Source of the DNA: an uncultured Paracoccaceae bacterium
Lineage (GTDB): Bacteria > Pseudomonadota > Alphaproteobacteria > Rhodobacterales > Rhodobacteraceae
DNA length: 64,000 nucleotides
Assembly: GCA_947499725.1 (NCBI GenBank)
Contig: CANMPK010000005.1
Span: 1 to 64,000 of the forward strand
Direction: 5' to 3'
Translations under genes and position numbers: made by a program
Part shown: positions 18,063 through 26,941 of the stretch, one piece after another
Numbering within the stretch: position 1 is the first letter of the stretch
Layout of the letters: the number at the start of each line of letters is the position of its first letter
The notes under the pieces: generated by a model
What the model was told of the DNA's origin: nothing
The model's database searches: none
Seen by the model: only the letters and a program-made list of their open reading frames with translations

Positions 18063-18156
18063 TTAACCTTATTAATTCTTGCTACAGCCCTGTCGGTTAT
18101 GTCAAAATTGAACTAACTCGAGCAAACACGCGCCAGAAGGCGCGAAGGATATTCAA

Positions 18157-19023
18157 ATGAACATTATCGTCGGCTTTCTAGTTGTTATGGGTATGGTGTT
18201 TGGCGGCTTCTTGCTGTCAGGCGGCGAAATGGCCCCAATCCTTTACGCTCTTCCCTTCGAAGGCATGATGATCGGCGGCGCCTCCCTCGGCGCTTTCATG
18301 GCCGCGAACTCCTTCGGGGATCTTGCCGCTACGGTCAAAGGCGTCATCAAATGTTTGAAAGGCCCTAAGTGGAAGCAAAGCGATTACATCGATTTGCTGA
18401 ACCTGATGTACGGTCTTACGAAAATTTACCAACGCGACGGCATCTTGGCGCTGGATGAACATATCGAAAACCCGCACGACAGTTCGATCTTTTCGCAGTT
18501 CCCGAAAATCCAACACGATCACTTCGCGCTCGATCTGATCACCGACAGCTTCCGTATGCTCGCGCTGCAATTTGACGACCCATATCAAACCGAAGATGTG
18601 ATCAACAAAAAGCTGAAGAAACACCACCACGAGGCGCTGGTGCCACCGCATGGTTTGCAAACCGTGGCCGACGGTCTGCCCGCGATTGGGATTGTTGCGG
18701 CGGTTTTGGGTGTTATTAAAACCATGGGCGCCATCGACAAACCGCCTACCGTTCTGGGTGAAATGATTGGTGGTGCGCTTGTTGGGACATTCCTTGGGGT
18801 TTTCTTGGCCTATTGTTTTGTGGCCCCGCTGTCCTCTCGTTTGACCGCAATCGAAGAACAAGACGGTGCGTTCTACAACGTGATCCGCGACATCATCATC
18901 GCGATCTTGCAAGAACACTCCCCGACCATCTGCGTGGAAATTGGCCGCGGCAACATCCCAACTGTGCTGCAACCATCTTTCTATGAAATGGAAGAAGCCC
19001 GCGAAGAACTGGCCGAGGCCTAA
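18157..19023 (+). CDS. motA: Flagellar motor stator protein MotA
   Basis: 288 aa, the usual length. MotA forms the ion-conducting stator with MotB and contacts FliG. Four membrane helices are visible: MNIIVGFLVVMGMVFGGFLL, ALPFEGMMIGGASLGAFMAA, LPAIGIVAAVLGVIKTMGAI and GALVGTFLGVFLAYCFVAP. The last two are the conserved MotA helices. The central cytoplasmic loop holds the torque residues. AAGGA precedes the ATG. It is followed, with a TAATG overlap, by a FliJ-like gene. Confidence 0.93.
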   Translation: MNIIVGFLVVMGMVFGGFLLSGGEMAPILYALPFEGMMIGGASLGAFMAANSFGDLAATVKGVIKCLKGPKWKQSDYIDLLNLMYGLTKIYQRDGILALDEHIENPHDSSIFSQFPKIQHDHFALDLITDSFRMLALQFDDPYQTEDVINKKLKKHHHEALVPPHGLQTVADGLPAIGIVAAVLGVIKTMGAIDKPPTVLGEMIGGALVGTFLGVFLAYCFVAPLSSRLTAIEEQDGAFYNVIRDIIIAILQEHSPTICVEIGRGNIPTVLQPSFYEMEEAREELAEA

Positions 19024-19457
19024 TGGACCGCAGCCGACGCATCCAAGCATTAGGTGTTCTGCAACGCATCAAAGAACACGAGCTGGATGCCCATGCGGCC
19101 CAGATGGGGCAAATCCGCCTGCATCAAGCCAAGCTACAAGACGAGGTGACGCGCCTTAACGAACAGGTGGAAACCGAGGCGCAGATCACCTCACCAGAAT
19201 CCGCGCCCTTCTTAGCGGGCTTTCTGCAAGCGGTCGAAACCCGCAAAGCCTTTCTGCAAAGTGAAATCACCACACTCGACAAAAAAGCTGCCCTCATCGA
19301 AGGGCAGCTTTTTGATACATATACCGAGGTCCGGTCGAACAAGGCCGTTCTGGATAAGACCCTCCTAGACAAGCGCAAGGAGGAGGACATGGCCGAGGCG
19401 TCCGCTTTAGAAGAGATCGCCCGCAACCGGTACCTGCGCCAAAAGGCGAAAGCTTAG
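19023..19457 (+). CDS. FliJ-like coiled-coil protein
   Basis: 144 aa with long charged heptads (LQDEVTRLNEQVETEAQ, then RKEEDMAEASALEEIARNRY). The length and helical hairpin character fit FliJ, the flagellar export chaperone that works with the FliI ATPase, but no diagnostic residue decides it. The start overlaps the motA stop (TAATG), so the two are co-translated. fliI is not in the window. The stop overlaps that of the convergent CheY-like gene. Confidence 0.6.
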   Translation: MDRSRRIQALGVLQRIKEHELDAHAAQMGQIRLHQAKLQDEVTRLNEQVETEAQITSPESAPFLAGFLQAVETRKAFLQSEITTLDKKAALIEGQLFDTYTEVRSNKAVLDKTLLDKRKEEDMAEASALEEIARNRYLRQKAKA

Positions 19458-19849
19458 GCTGCGTTTGGCAGCCCTTGCGCCCACATCTCACGAATTTGCG
19501 TCGCCAATGTGGTTGGATCAAAGGGTTTGGCAATAAAGCCCAGCTCGTATGGGCCAAGCAGGCTGTCTTTGTCTGACTCGCCAACTTTCGCTGTCATATA
19601 AATCGCTGGAATGGTTTCATAACCCGGCATCTTGCGAATGGCCTCGATGGTTTCCGGTCCAGTCAGGCCCGGCATCTGTACATCACACAGCAGCAAATCC
19701 GGCGCAAAATCACCGACGATATCCAGCGCAACAGTGCCCAGTTCCGCCTGTGCCACCTGAAAACCGCCAATCAGCTCCAGCGCCATATTTGCGATCTCAC
19801 GAATATCTGCTTCGTCTTCTACATGAAGAATCTTTGTCAGTTCACCCAT
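19454..19849 (-). CDS. CheY-like single-domain response regulator
   Basis: 131 aa from the Met at 19849, with AAAGGA 7 nt upstream. The acidic pocket (ILHVEDEADIREIANMALEL), the phospho-acceptor Asp56 (DLLLCDVQMPG), the Thr/Ser switch (IYMTAK) and the Lys (FIAKPFDP) are all present. There is no output domain. It is the last gene of the leftward Hpt-kinase-receiver operon, 23 bases after the kinase stop, and is probably that kinase's phosphorylation target. Confidence 0.85.
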   Translation of the reverse strand: MGELTKILHVEDEADIREIANMALELIGGFQVAQAELGTVALDIVGDFAPDLLLCDVQMPGLTGPETIEAIRKMPGYETIPAIYMTAKVGESDKDSLLGPYELGFIAKPFDPTTLATQIREMWAQGLPNAA

Positions 19850-19872
19850 GTCCTTTTCCTTTCTTATCCATA

Positions 19873-22800
19873 TCAACCCCGCGCCCGACGGCGCGCCTTA
19901 CCACGGCCCGCGCTGGACGGACGTGAGAATTTCGAAACGACACCGCGTTCACCTTCGGCGGCTTCCACCTGTGTCACAATCATAATCACTGGCACCTCAC
20001 GCGGCAGACGACCGCCAGACACCGGAACGATGGTCATGCAATGCGCATTGCCCACTTTGTCAAAATGCAGGATCGCATCGAACTGATCTTCATCCGACAG
20101 CACCAAGGCCTGCGCCACATCTTGGGCGTTCAACATGTCCGCATCTTCTGCGTCCAGCGTTGGCACCTCATCCGTGCCCACACCCATCAGCTTAAAGTTG
20201 GTAGAAGCATCGATGTTCGGAATATTCGCCAGCCAGTTGGAATACATATTGGCCTTCAAACCGTTCTGCACCAAGGCATCCGTCATCGCGCCATCAGCCG
20301 ATTTCGCCTGCAACACGGTCACTTTACGGTTCGCCAGCTTGTCGCGTTCAAACAGTTCTGTAACCAGATTACGGCCTTCCTCGGTCAACCAGTTGAACAC
20401 GCTGGACTGACCCACAACGCCCTTACCGCTGACAACTTGGCTGACAGAAACGCTACCGGTTTCCACCTCAACCTCAAAGCCACCAGACTGCAACTGCGCC
20501 AGCAGAACCTGCAATTCGGTGCCGTCGCCAGCTTCAACCGCTTCGCCGTTTTCATCCAGTGCCGGACCAGCGGTCACACCACTGTTGCTAAAGGCCACAT
20601 CGCCTTCCATCTCATCATCCAGCGGCTCCATCGGGATAACCTTCTCACCGATCATGCGTGGCAGATCGACATAGAATTCCGTCCCGATCTGCTCCTCACT
20701 GGCAAAGAAGATCGCGCCCTTATGGCTTTCCACGATCAGCTTCACGATCGACAGACCAAGGCCGGTGCCCTGTTGTGTCCGCGTATCGCCCATATCGGCC
20801 TGCGTGAACTTGTCAAAGATCGTGGCATGGGCGGATTTCGGAATACCGCAGCCAAAATCGCGAATAGAGAAGCGAATACGACCGCGATGAATTTTCAACG
20901 TCACAATGATCTGCTTTTCTTCGCCACCAAACTTGGCCGCGTTGGACATCAGGTTATCCATCACCTGCGTCAGGCGATCCTTGTCACCCATCGTCATAAA
21001 GCCGTCGTCGTCCGCTTCAAAATTCAGACGCATCGAGTTCTTGAACTTCTCGGCATAGAACTTGTTGGCTTCCATTGCCTTATCGACGACCTCAGCCATA
21101 TCGATCGGCGCCATCTTAAAGTCCATCTTGCCGGCTTCGATCTTCTCCATATCCAGAATGTCGTTGATCAAGTTCACCAAGCGATCGCAGTTGTTGCTGG
21201 CCATGCTGACCATCTTGTTCATCTGCTCTGGCATCTCACCAATCGCACCAGACATCGCAAGGCCCAAGGCCCCTTTCATCGAGGTCAGCGGCGTACGCAA
21301 TTCGTGGCTCACCGTGGCGACAAATTCGTTCTTGGCTTTCTCGGCCACTTTGCGTGCCGTGATATCGCGGTAGATGGCAATAAAGCGCGGCTCGTCATTT
21401 TCCGGCTGCACATATTCAAGACTGATCTCATAAGGCGTGCCATTGCCCGCCGTCACTTCCCACGTCATGCGGCGCTGCGGACCTTCTTCCAAAGCCTGAC
21501 ACCGCAGTTCCAACGCTTGGGTGTCGCTCTCGGTAAAGATATCCTTCGCACGGCGATCCTTCCAACCGCCACCCACACGATCAGTGATCAAACGCTGTGT
21601 GGCCGTGCGGTTGCAATATAGCAAATCCAATGATCCCGGACGCAGAACAACCACCTGATCGTCCACCAGTTCCAAGCTGTCATGGAAGCTTTCATCCGAA
21701 ATGCCTTTGCGGGTTTGCGTCATATCCGTCGCAACCAGCGCAATTTCAGACAATTCGTTTTCAGCGCCAGACACCGGAATAACCGTACATTGCGCCCAAG
21801 CGGCAGTGCCATCTTCGCGCATGATCTTCAGCGGACCATCCCACGGCGTGCCCAGCTCCATCGCTTTCATGATGTCATCATGCAGCAAGTCTTGTTCGGT
21901 CTCGCCCAAGAACTGCGCCAAAGGTTGGCCCAGCAAACTGTCGCGCGCCCGCGCCGAGGTTTCGCAGAAACTGTCGTTCACATGGGTGATGCGGCCATCA
22001 GGGCGCAGCATACAAAAGACCGTGTGTTCTTCGACCGCAGAGCGATAGAACGACTTGGACCGGATCTCGGATTCCAGAACCGCCTTCTGCTGTTCCGCCA
22101 GCATCATGTTGCGGCGCAATTGCAAAACAAGGAACACCAACGACAAGATGATCGCGCTGACCACGCCCATGATCGTCCAGCGATAGGCGCGATAAATCCG
22201 ACCGGCGGCCTGCACCAAATAATTCTCGTAAGGACGCACGCGCAAGGAAATCAGCAGATCATGCACCGCCTGATAGTTCTGCGGCGCTTGCCACACCACA
22301 TTGCCTGCGCTGATAGACTCTGAACTCTCAGAGCTGATGTTCAACATAGAGTTGATCACCAAAGCCAAAGCATTCTCCGGCACGCTCGGCATCGCTGCCA
22401 TCACCCATTCTGGATACAGGGGCGTCGAAGACATGAAAGGATATTCAGGAAAAGACTGCGGCGCGAGCGGCGCAAAATCCGCCAGATCCACGGCACCTTC
22501 TAGGGCCAGTTGCTCAAGAACGCCCGCGCGAATAACACCCGCATCCACGAGGCCGGATTGCACCGCATAGACCACCTCGCGCTGGTTCCCGCCAGAGAAC
22601 ACCAGCTCCCCCAGCATCTGCGACGGGTCCAAACGATAGCGGCGGAATTCCTGTTCCGCCAACCACCAGCCCGCAAAATCTTTTTCAGACACAGCCATCA
22701 CGCTGCGCCCTTCCAGTTGGTTCAGCCGCACCAAGCCGCTGTCAGCCCGCGCAAACACCAAAGCGCCAATCTCGGAATAGGTGCGCCCTTCCCACATCTG

Positions 22801-23202
22801 CGCTTGGCTCAATACAGCCCGCGCGCCGCTTTCCACTTCAGTGGCCACAAAATGCGCAGGGTTGGTCAGCACGAAATCAAGCGAGCGATCCAGCACGCCC
22901 GCCGACAGGGTTTCAACCGAATGGGGCCGCACCACAAATCGATACGGCGTATCTAGGAATTCAGATTCAGAGTTCAGAAAATCAATCGTCGGGCGCCATG
23001 CCTCTAGCGCACGGGTTGCGCCTTCGGTGCTAAGAACACCAATCGTGAACACCTGCGTGCCCGGACCAAAATCATTGCTTTGTGCGGTTGCGGCTGTGGC
23101 ACGCGCCAACAGCGTGACGGTCAATGCCGCCAGCATCACCCAGAAACCGAACCATCGACTTAGGGCTTTAAGCCCACGCCAAAAGGACCCGTTAAACGCC
23201 AT
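19873..23202 (-). CDS. Hybrid-like sensor histidine kinase with periplasmic PhnD-type domain (TtrS-like)
   Basis: 1109 aa from ATG 23202; the region further upstream encodes the Hpt protein in another frame. It has an N-terminal hydrophobic signal (residues about 13-37) and a periplasmic PhnD/TtrS-like substrate-binding domain at about 40-310 (VFTIGVLSTEGATRALEAW, then LDFVLTNPAHFVATE). One membrane helix lies at about 340-362. Two PAS domains follow (about 385-620), then HisKA with His633 (FVATVSHELRTPLT), and HATPase with N box (about 749), a GCGIP box and GTGLGLSIVK. The last about 250 residues resemble no known domain and carry no receiver motif. It overlaps hpt by 11 bases. Confidence 0.85.
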   Translation of the reverse strand: MAFNGSFWRGLKALSRWFGFWVMLAALTVTLLARATAATAQSNDFGPGTQVFTIGVLSTEGATRALEAWRPTIDFLNSESEFLDTPYRFVVRPHSVETLSAGVLDRSLDFVLTNPAHFVATEVESGARAVLSQAQMWEGRTYSEIGALVFARADSGLVRLNQLEGRSVMAVSEKDFAGWWLAEQEFRRYRLDPSQMLGELVFSGGNQREVVYAVQSGLVDAGVIRAGVLEQLALEGAVDLADFAPLAPQSFPEYPFMSSTPLYPEWVMAAMPSVPENALALVINSMLNISSESSESISAGNVVWQAPQNYQAVHDLLISLRVRPYENYLVQAAGRIYRAYRWTIMGVVSAIILSLVFLVLQLRRNMMLAEQQKAVLESEIRSKSFYRSAVEEHTVFCMLRPDGRITHVNDSFCETSARARDSLLGQPLAQFLGETEQDLLHDDIMKAMELGTPWDGPLKIMREDGTAAWAQCTVIPVSGAENELSEIALVATDMTQTRKGISDESFHDSLELVDDQVVVLRPGSLDLLYCNRTATQRLITDRVGGGWKDRRAKDIFTESDTQALELRCQALEEGPQRRMTWEVTAGNGTPYEISLEYVQPENDEPRFIAIYRDITARKVAEKAKNEFVATVSHELRTPLTSMKGALGLAMSGAIGEMPEQMNKMVSMASNNCDRLVNLINDILDMEKIEAGKMDFKMAPIDMAEVVDKAMEANKFYAEKFKNSMRLNFEADDDGFMTMGDKDRLTQVMDNLMSNAAKFGGEEKQIIVTLKIHRGRIRFSIRDFGCGIPKSAHATIFDKFTQADMGDTRTQQGTGLGLSIVKLIVESHKGAIFFASEEQIGTEFYVDLPRMIGEKVIPMEPLDDEMEGDVAFSNSGVTAGPALDENGEAVEAGDGTELQVLLAQLQSGGFEVEVETGSVSVSQVVSGKGVVGQSSVFNWLTEEGRNLVTELFERDKLANRKVTVLQAKSADGAMTDALVQNGLKANMYSNWLANIPNIDASTNFKLMGVGTDEVPTLDAEDADMLNAQDVAQALVLSDEDQFDAILHFDKVGNAHCMTIVPVSGGRLPREVPVIMIVTQVEAAEGERGVVSKFSRPSSAGRGKARRRARG

Positions 23203-23548
23203 CCACATTCTGCTCCATCTCATCGAGAAGCGCATTGAGGAGTTCATCGACAAAGTCGGTGTTGAGGGGACGCGGACCAGCGACCACGGTATCGATATGC
23301 TGTTCAAGCTGGGCCGCCAAAGCGCCCATGCGGGGTTGCCCCACGCTGCCACATATCCCGTGCAACTTATGTGCTTGTGCGCGAATCTCCAGGCAGGCGG
23401 ATTCTTCCGTTGCTGGATCTTCAAGACGTTCCGACAAAGCGCAAAATTCTTCGATGCGTTCATCCAAAGAAGAGATGAACCGTTCGCGAATGCGTGCAAG
23501 ACCGGCCTGTAGCACGGCTGCTTTATCTGCATCCATTCCCTGCATCAT
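23192..23548 (-). CDS. Histidine phosphotransfer (Hpt) protein
   Basis: 118 aa from ATG 23548 (GTG at 23557 is also possible). The Hpt phosphorylation site motif is visible (RAQAHKLHGICGSVG). The protein is otherwise a helical bundle without other domains. It overlaps the following kinase gene by 11 bases, so the two are translationally linked. A perfect CtrA-type box is 113 bases upstream. Together the three genes hold all phosphorelay parts: periplasmic sensor kinase, Hpt and CheY-like receiver. Confidence 0.78.
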   Translation of the reverse strand: MMQGMDADKAAVLQAGLARIRERFISSLDERIEEFCALSERLEDPATEESACLEIRAQAHKLHGICGSVGQPRMGALAAQLEQHIDTVVAGPRPLNTDFVDELLNALLDEMEQNVDGV

Positions 23549-23660
23549 AGTACTCACCCAAACGTCTTATACCTCAACGCTCTTCAGGCGCTGATTGTTT
23601 CTTGCCACCTTTAGATTAGCATAATTCACTAAACTGCGGTGGCGAAATCGACCGAAGAGA

Positions 23661-23676
23661 TTAAGGATTGGTTAAC
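23661..23676. promoter_or_regulatory. CtrA-type box upstream of the Hpt-kinase-CheY operon
   Basis: TTAA-GGATTGG-TTAAC, a full match. It lies about 113 bases before the hpt start in a region transcribed leftward; the neighbouring response-regulator gene ends at 23754. Confidence 0.6.
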
Positions 23677-23753
23677 AAAATCCGAGGTTTAGCCCTGATA
23701 TTCAGCCACTGGTGCCAATTGGCAACTGGCCCGCCGCGCCTCAGCTCCAAGCC

Positions 23754-24716
23754 TTAGGCGGCAAAGGCCGACCGACCACCGCTTGCGCGGCCACCAGAAT
23801 TCGCGGCTTCATTCAGCTTTTCAACCGCACGATCCAAGAAGCGCAGATCTCCACGTTTCTCAAACAGCTTCGGCGCCGCAACTTCCCCGATCTGCGCCGA
23901 GAAGCCCGTGGCCACATCTTCGCAATACACAAGGTCTGGATCGTTCAGCATCATAACGAATTCATCATGCATGCTATCCGCGCTCGGCAGTTTGTTCTTC
24001 GCGCCAACGCACACAAACACACCACCGCCCAAATAAGATAGGAAGGCCTGTGCCCCAACCAAAGTATCCGAAATCACCTCGGCCACATCGGTCACAACAT
24101 AAGTAAATTCTTCCGTGCTAGAGCCCGCATGCACCGTCGCCAATTCAGGCACACGGATCGCAAAGGCGCCCATCGCAAATTGCTTCTGCTCAAGCATCAG
24201 CATCACATAGTTATCCAAGGCCGCGCTCTTCACCACGCCGCGCACTTCCTTCACCGTCACCGGTTCTTTGAAAGCAGGCTTTGGCACTTGCGCCGCTGCC
24301 GCAGGAGCCGCAGCCTGAGCTGCCGCAGCTTTCTGCGCTTCAGACTGAAGACGATCTGCAAGACGGATCCGCGTCATCAATTCAGTCGTGTCAAAAGGCT
24401 TGGTCACATAATCCGTCGCACCGGCCATAAAGGCACGGTCCACGTATTCTTTGTTGTTCATCGCTGTAATCATAATCACAGGCGAGTTCTTATAATGCTC
24501 CATCTGGCGCACGTGTTGGCAAAGCTCGGTGCCATCCATGCCCGGCATCTGAATGTCGAACATAAACCCATCAAATGGGGTTGGGCTCGCTTGGATCTTC
24601 TGTAATGCGTCTTCGCCGCTTTCAGCCAGGGTGACATCTTTGTACCCATGCGCCTCAAGGGTCGCAGAAAGAATTTCGCGAATTAGTTCGTCATCATCGA
24701 CGGCAAGGATTTTCAT
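23754..24716 (-). CDS. Response regulator with degenerate GGDEF-like C-terminal domain (first copy)
   Basis: 320 aa from the Met at 24716 (GGAG 6 nt upstream). The receiver is intact (ILAVDDDELIREILSATLEA, Asp54 in FMFDIQMPGMDG, ITAM, TKPFD). An Ala/Gln-rich linker (about residues 130-150) leads to a domain of about 150 residues. There the GGDEF signature is replaced by LGGGVFVCVG in the position expected for that motif, so diguanylate cyclase activity is unlikely. It ends with GGRASGGRSAFAA. It stands beside the Hpt operon and has its own CtrA-type box. A paralogue is encoded at 47.6 kb. Confidence 0.72.
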   Translation of the reverse strand: MKILAVDDDELIREILSATLEAHGYKDVTLAESGEDALQKIQASPTPFDGFMFDIQMPGMDGTELCQHVRQMEHYKNSPVIMITAMNNKEYVDRAFMAGATDYVTKPFDTTELMTRIRLADRLQSEAQKAAAAQAAAPAAAAQVPKPAFKEPVTVKEVRGVVKSAALDNYVMLMLEQKQFAMGAFAIRVPELATVHAGSSTEEFTYVVTDVAEVISDTLVGAQAFLSYLGGGVFVCVGAKNKLPSADSMHDEFVMMLNDPDLVYCEDVATGFSAQIGEVAAPKLFEKRGDLRFLDRAVEKLNEAANSGGRASGGRSAFAA

Positions 24717-25088
24717 CTGCTTCTCCAGTCGTATGCCACCCAATGGCGGCGCCAAGACGCTTCTGCGTCTATCCTGTTCGCCCAGTACTCAATTTTGTAA
24801 ATTCGATGTCCAGGCTATGCTCAGTTATTATTGTTCAGTCTATTAGGACAATTATGGCGCAATTTGGGCGATCTTTAGGATTGAGTGAAGCAAAACCCTC
24901 ACACGTTAACCGTGCGTTAACCACTTTTTTCCACAGGCTTAGAAAAAATGTTGAAAAACAGGGGGTTGGCGAAATCGCCTTGTTTTAACGCAAAGCAGAA
25001 ATTTTGACACTTTAAGTAGAGTGATCGCCAAATTCAGGCGGTATGCCCCAATTGAAAGCAAATCACTTGGCCACCCGTTTGCCCCAAT
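24717..25088. other. Intergenic region between response regulator and repB, with a CtrA-type box
   Basis: 372 bases without a convincing gene. A perfect CtrA-type box TTAA-CCGTGCG-TTAAC is at 24906-24921, about 190 bases upstream of the leftward response-regulator start. A second half-site-like TTAAC follows. The rest is AT-rich and marks the boundary between the flagellar block and the replicon core. Confidence 0.5.
24906..24921. promoter_or_regulatory. CtrA-type box upstream of the response-regulator gene
   Basis: TTAA-CCGTGCG-TTAAC is a full match to TTAA-N7-TTAAC, 190 bases before the 320-aa response-regulator start. Confidence 0.6.
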
Positions 25089-26360
25089 TCAAAGCGCGTC
25101 TTGCTCAAATAAGCCCGGTGCCAATTCTTCCCAGAAGGCAAAAATCGCACTGGCATTCAGGGCAGAATTCCACCCATGCGCGCGGAATTCTTCACGGGCC
25201 AAATCATCCTCCAGCCCAGCCATAAACAGCCGCTTATCCGCATCGCGCTGCGTCGGATTTCGGCTGGCCACCATATCGGCAACAATCGCAAACTTGCGCC
25301 CGCGCTCTGCCTTGGCCGCACGCCGGTTGTGTTCATCCATCGCCTCAGCCTGTTTCACCGCCGCGCGATCCTGCGCCTTGCGCTTCGCTTCTTCTGATGG
25401 TGGCTGCACCACCTCCGCCGCCGCCGGCTTATAATCATCCCGAATGGCCGCCGTCAGATAACCGACCTTAGATTTCACGCTGCCTTGCTCAGACATATAC
25501 GACAGCTTCTCGCTCACATACTCCGGCCCGTGTTCCGCAATCCATTGCCGCGCCAATCGATCAGACACCCCCTGATCGCGCAGTGCTTTATACACGGGCA
25601 AGTTCCGCGTACCGTCACTGTCATCAATCTGGAACATCGCCAACTGCGGGTTCTCTTTGATCAAGAACCGAATATCGGTGACCGCCCTGCCCTTCTTCTG
25701 AAACTCCGGCGTGATTTCGATGTCACTGCTTTTGTTCACCTCCGCCACAGCCGGCTTGATGATCTTGGCGTTCAGATGTTTGAAGCTCTCATAATAACTC
25801 GAGCCATCCACGCCCATCAGCTTGCGAAAGGTCTCAAGGCTCCACCAGCCGGTGCTGCCCGTGCGCACAAAGCGATAGCAGTTCTCATATAAAGCCAACC
25901 CATGGCCCGAACTGAAATTGCGCTGAATATGCACATTGATCAGCGCATAGATCTTCGGGTCATGCAGCTTCTGTGCCAAGGCAGGCGAATAGGCATATTC
26001 ACACACGCCGTTCTTCAGCTTGGCAAAAGACAGCAAAGAGCTCACGCCCCATTCTTGTTTGCCGTCCTCATCCAGCATGTCCCATTCGGCCACGGTTTCG
26101 GCCAAAGTGCGCAGGCTGGCGCGCAGCGTATCAAAATCGTTAGAGTTATAGCCCACCATCATCGCAAGGGTGCGCGCATCAATCGAATGGCTTTGGGCCG
26201 AGGTCAGCGCATCATAGGCATTCAGCAAAAGCACGTTCGACAACTTGCGTTGCAGCAAAGAAAGCTTGCCGCTGATATGGATCGCCGCCACGTTCTTTTT
26301 GACGGTCTCACGCCGCAGCGCCCCCGTCAGATTGTCCATATCAATACTGGTCTGTGCCAT
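25089..26360 (-). CDS. repB: RepB-type plasmid replication initiator
   Basis: 423 aa from ATG 26360 (the longer reading from a TTG is rejected). It resembles the RepB/Rep_3 group of initiators that bind iterons. The N-terminal part (AAIHISGKLSLLQRKLSNVL, then LLNAYDALTSAQSHS) matches the initiator winged-helix start, and GSTGWWSLETFRKLMGVD and AKIIKPAVAEVNKSSDIEIT lie in the second winged helix. It is transcribed away from parAB, with an iteron array between them. A replication role in Rhodobacteraceae plasmids (RepB compatibility type) is inferred from this arrangement. Confidence 0.82.
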   Translation of the reverse strand: MAQTSIDMDNLTGALRRETVKKNVAAIHISGKLSLLQRKLSNVLLLNAYDALTSAQSHSIDARTLAMMVGYNSNDFDTLRASLRTLAETVAEWDMLDEDGKQEWGVSSLLSFAKLKNGVCEYAYSPALAQKLHDPKIYALINVHIQRNFSSGHGLALYENCYRFVRTGSTGWWSLETFRKLMGVDGSSYYESFKHLNAKIIKPAVAEVNKSSDIEITPEFQKKGRAVTDIRFLIKENPQLAMFQIDDSDGTRNLPVYKALRDQGVSDRLARQWIAEHGPEYVSEKLSYMSEQGSVKSKVGYLTAAIRDDYKPAAAEVVQPPSEEAKRKAQDRAAVKQAEAMDEHNRRAAKAERGRKFAIVADMVASRNPTQRDADKRLFMAGLEDDLAREEFRAHGWNSALNASAIFAFWEELAPGLFEQDAL

Positions 26361-26441
26361 GATTCTGTGCCGCTCGTTCTTAACCAATATCCTTTACACA
26401 AAAGGTACCCACGCTCAAGAACTTCCTAGGTTCTTTAAGCC

Positions 26442-26459
26442 ATCCCGCAAACGGGTACC
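26442..26459 (+). repeat. Isolated iteron copy upstream of repB
   Basis: ATCCCGCAAACGGGTACC matches the array consensus ATCCCGYARACRGGTACC closely. It lies 82 bases from the repB ATG, where initiator binding could also repress repB. Confidence 0.6.
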
Positions 26460-26593
26460 CATTGACTCCTGTTCCGAGGAATGACTCGAATCAGTTAACA
26501 ATTCCTCCACCCACCGAGTCGCACGCAACACCTGAGAGGCCGAAAATGGGGTAAATATGGCTGTTTTGAGGGTCAAACCCCCTAGATTTAGCG

Positions 26594-26699
26594 CCCCCGT
26601 GAATCGGGACCCTTTATCCCGTAGACAGGTACCAATGATCCCGTAACGGGGTACCTTTCATACCGGAATCGGATACCCTTCGTCCTGATATTGGGGACC
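26594..26699 (+). repeat. Iteron array, five direct repeats with 22-bp period
   Basis: Five 18-base units begin at 26594, 26616, 26638, 26660 and 26682, exactly 22 bases apart (about two helical turns). The best copies are ATCCCGTAGACAGGTACC (26616) and ATCCCGTAACGGGGTACC (26638). The outer three keep CCG and GGnACC-type ends with more mismatches. The phasing and position beside an initiator gene are typical of Rep-binding iterons. Confidence 0.75.
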
Positions 26700-26806
26700 C
26701 AAAAACATCTAACCTATTGATTTTCGACATTTTTTCTAAGCCAAATATCTTAAATTCCTAAAAGGAATAAAACTCTTTGTTGGGTGTCTTCTTATATAAG
26801 AAACAG

Positions 26807-26823
26807 GGTTTCGCCGCGAAACC
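26807..26823. repeat. parS-like palindrome, copy 1
   Basis: GGTTTCGCCGCGAAACC: perfect 8-base arms around a central C, 119 bases upstream of parA. It is the same palindrome, differing only at the central base, as the copies at 28378, 29409 and 44747. Confidence 0.7.
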
Positions 26824-26941
26824 TCCCCCGCTTTCGAAAAATTAACCAAGTCAGCCTGTGGATATGCTGGCTCGTTAACAAAATGTGCGCTATTCTTTGG
26901 CATATCCTCAAAACAGGCGTACATAACAAGAGGCACCGAAA

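Larger units (their letters stand above)
26361..26941. other. Replication origin region with iterons between repB and parA
   Basis: 581 bases without a gene, containing the iteron array (26594-26699), an isolated iteron copy at 26442-26459, and a GGTACCC near the repB start (26404). It also holds a parS-like palindrome at 26807-26823, a DnaA-like TGTGGATAT at about 26856-26864, and AT-rich stretches (26710-26800) suitable for strand opening. This is the most probable origin of replication. Confidence 0.75.

Noticed and set aside
20041..21621. A 526-residue open frame antisense to the sensor kinase
   Set aside because: Lies wholly over the PAS and kinase domains and has shadow-type composition.
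23203..23532. N-terminal extension of the sensor kinase
   Set aside because: The extra 110 residues overlap the Hpt gene in another frame and have no family likeness. The signal sequence begins after the ATG at 23202.
24743..24988. An 81-residue open frame between the response regulator and repB
   Set aside because: No ribosome-binding site, no likeness, and it covers the CtrA box and promoter region.
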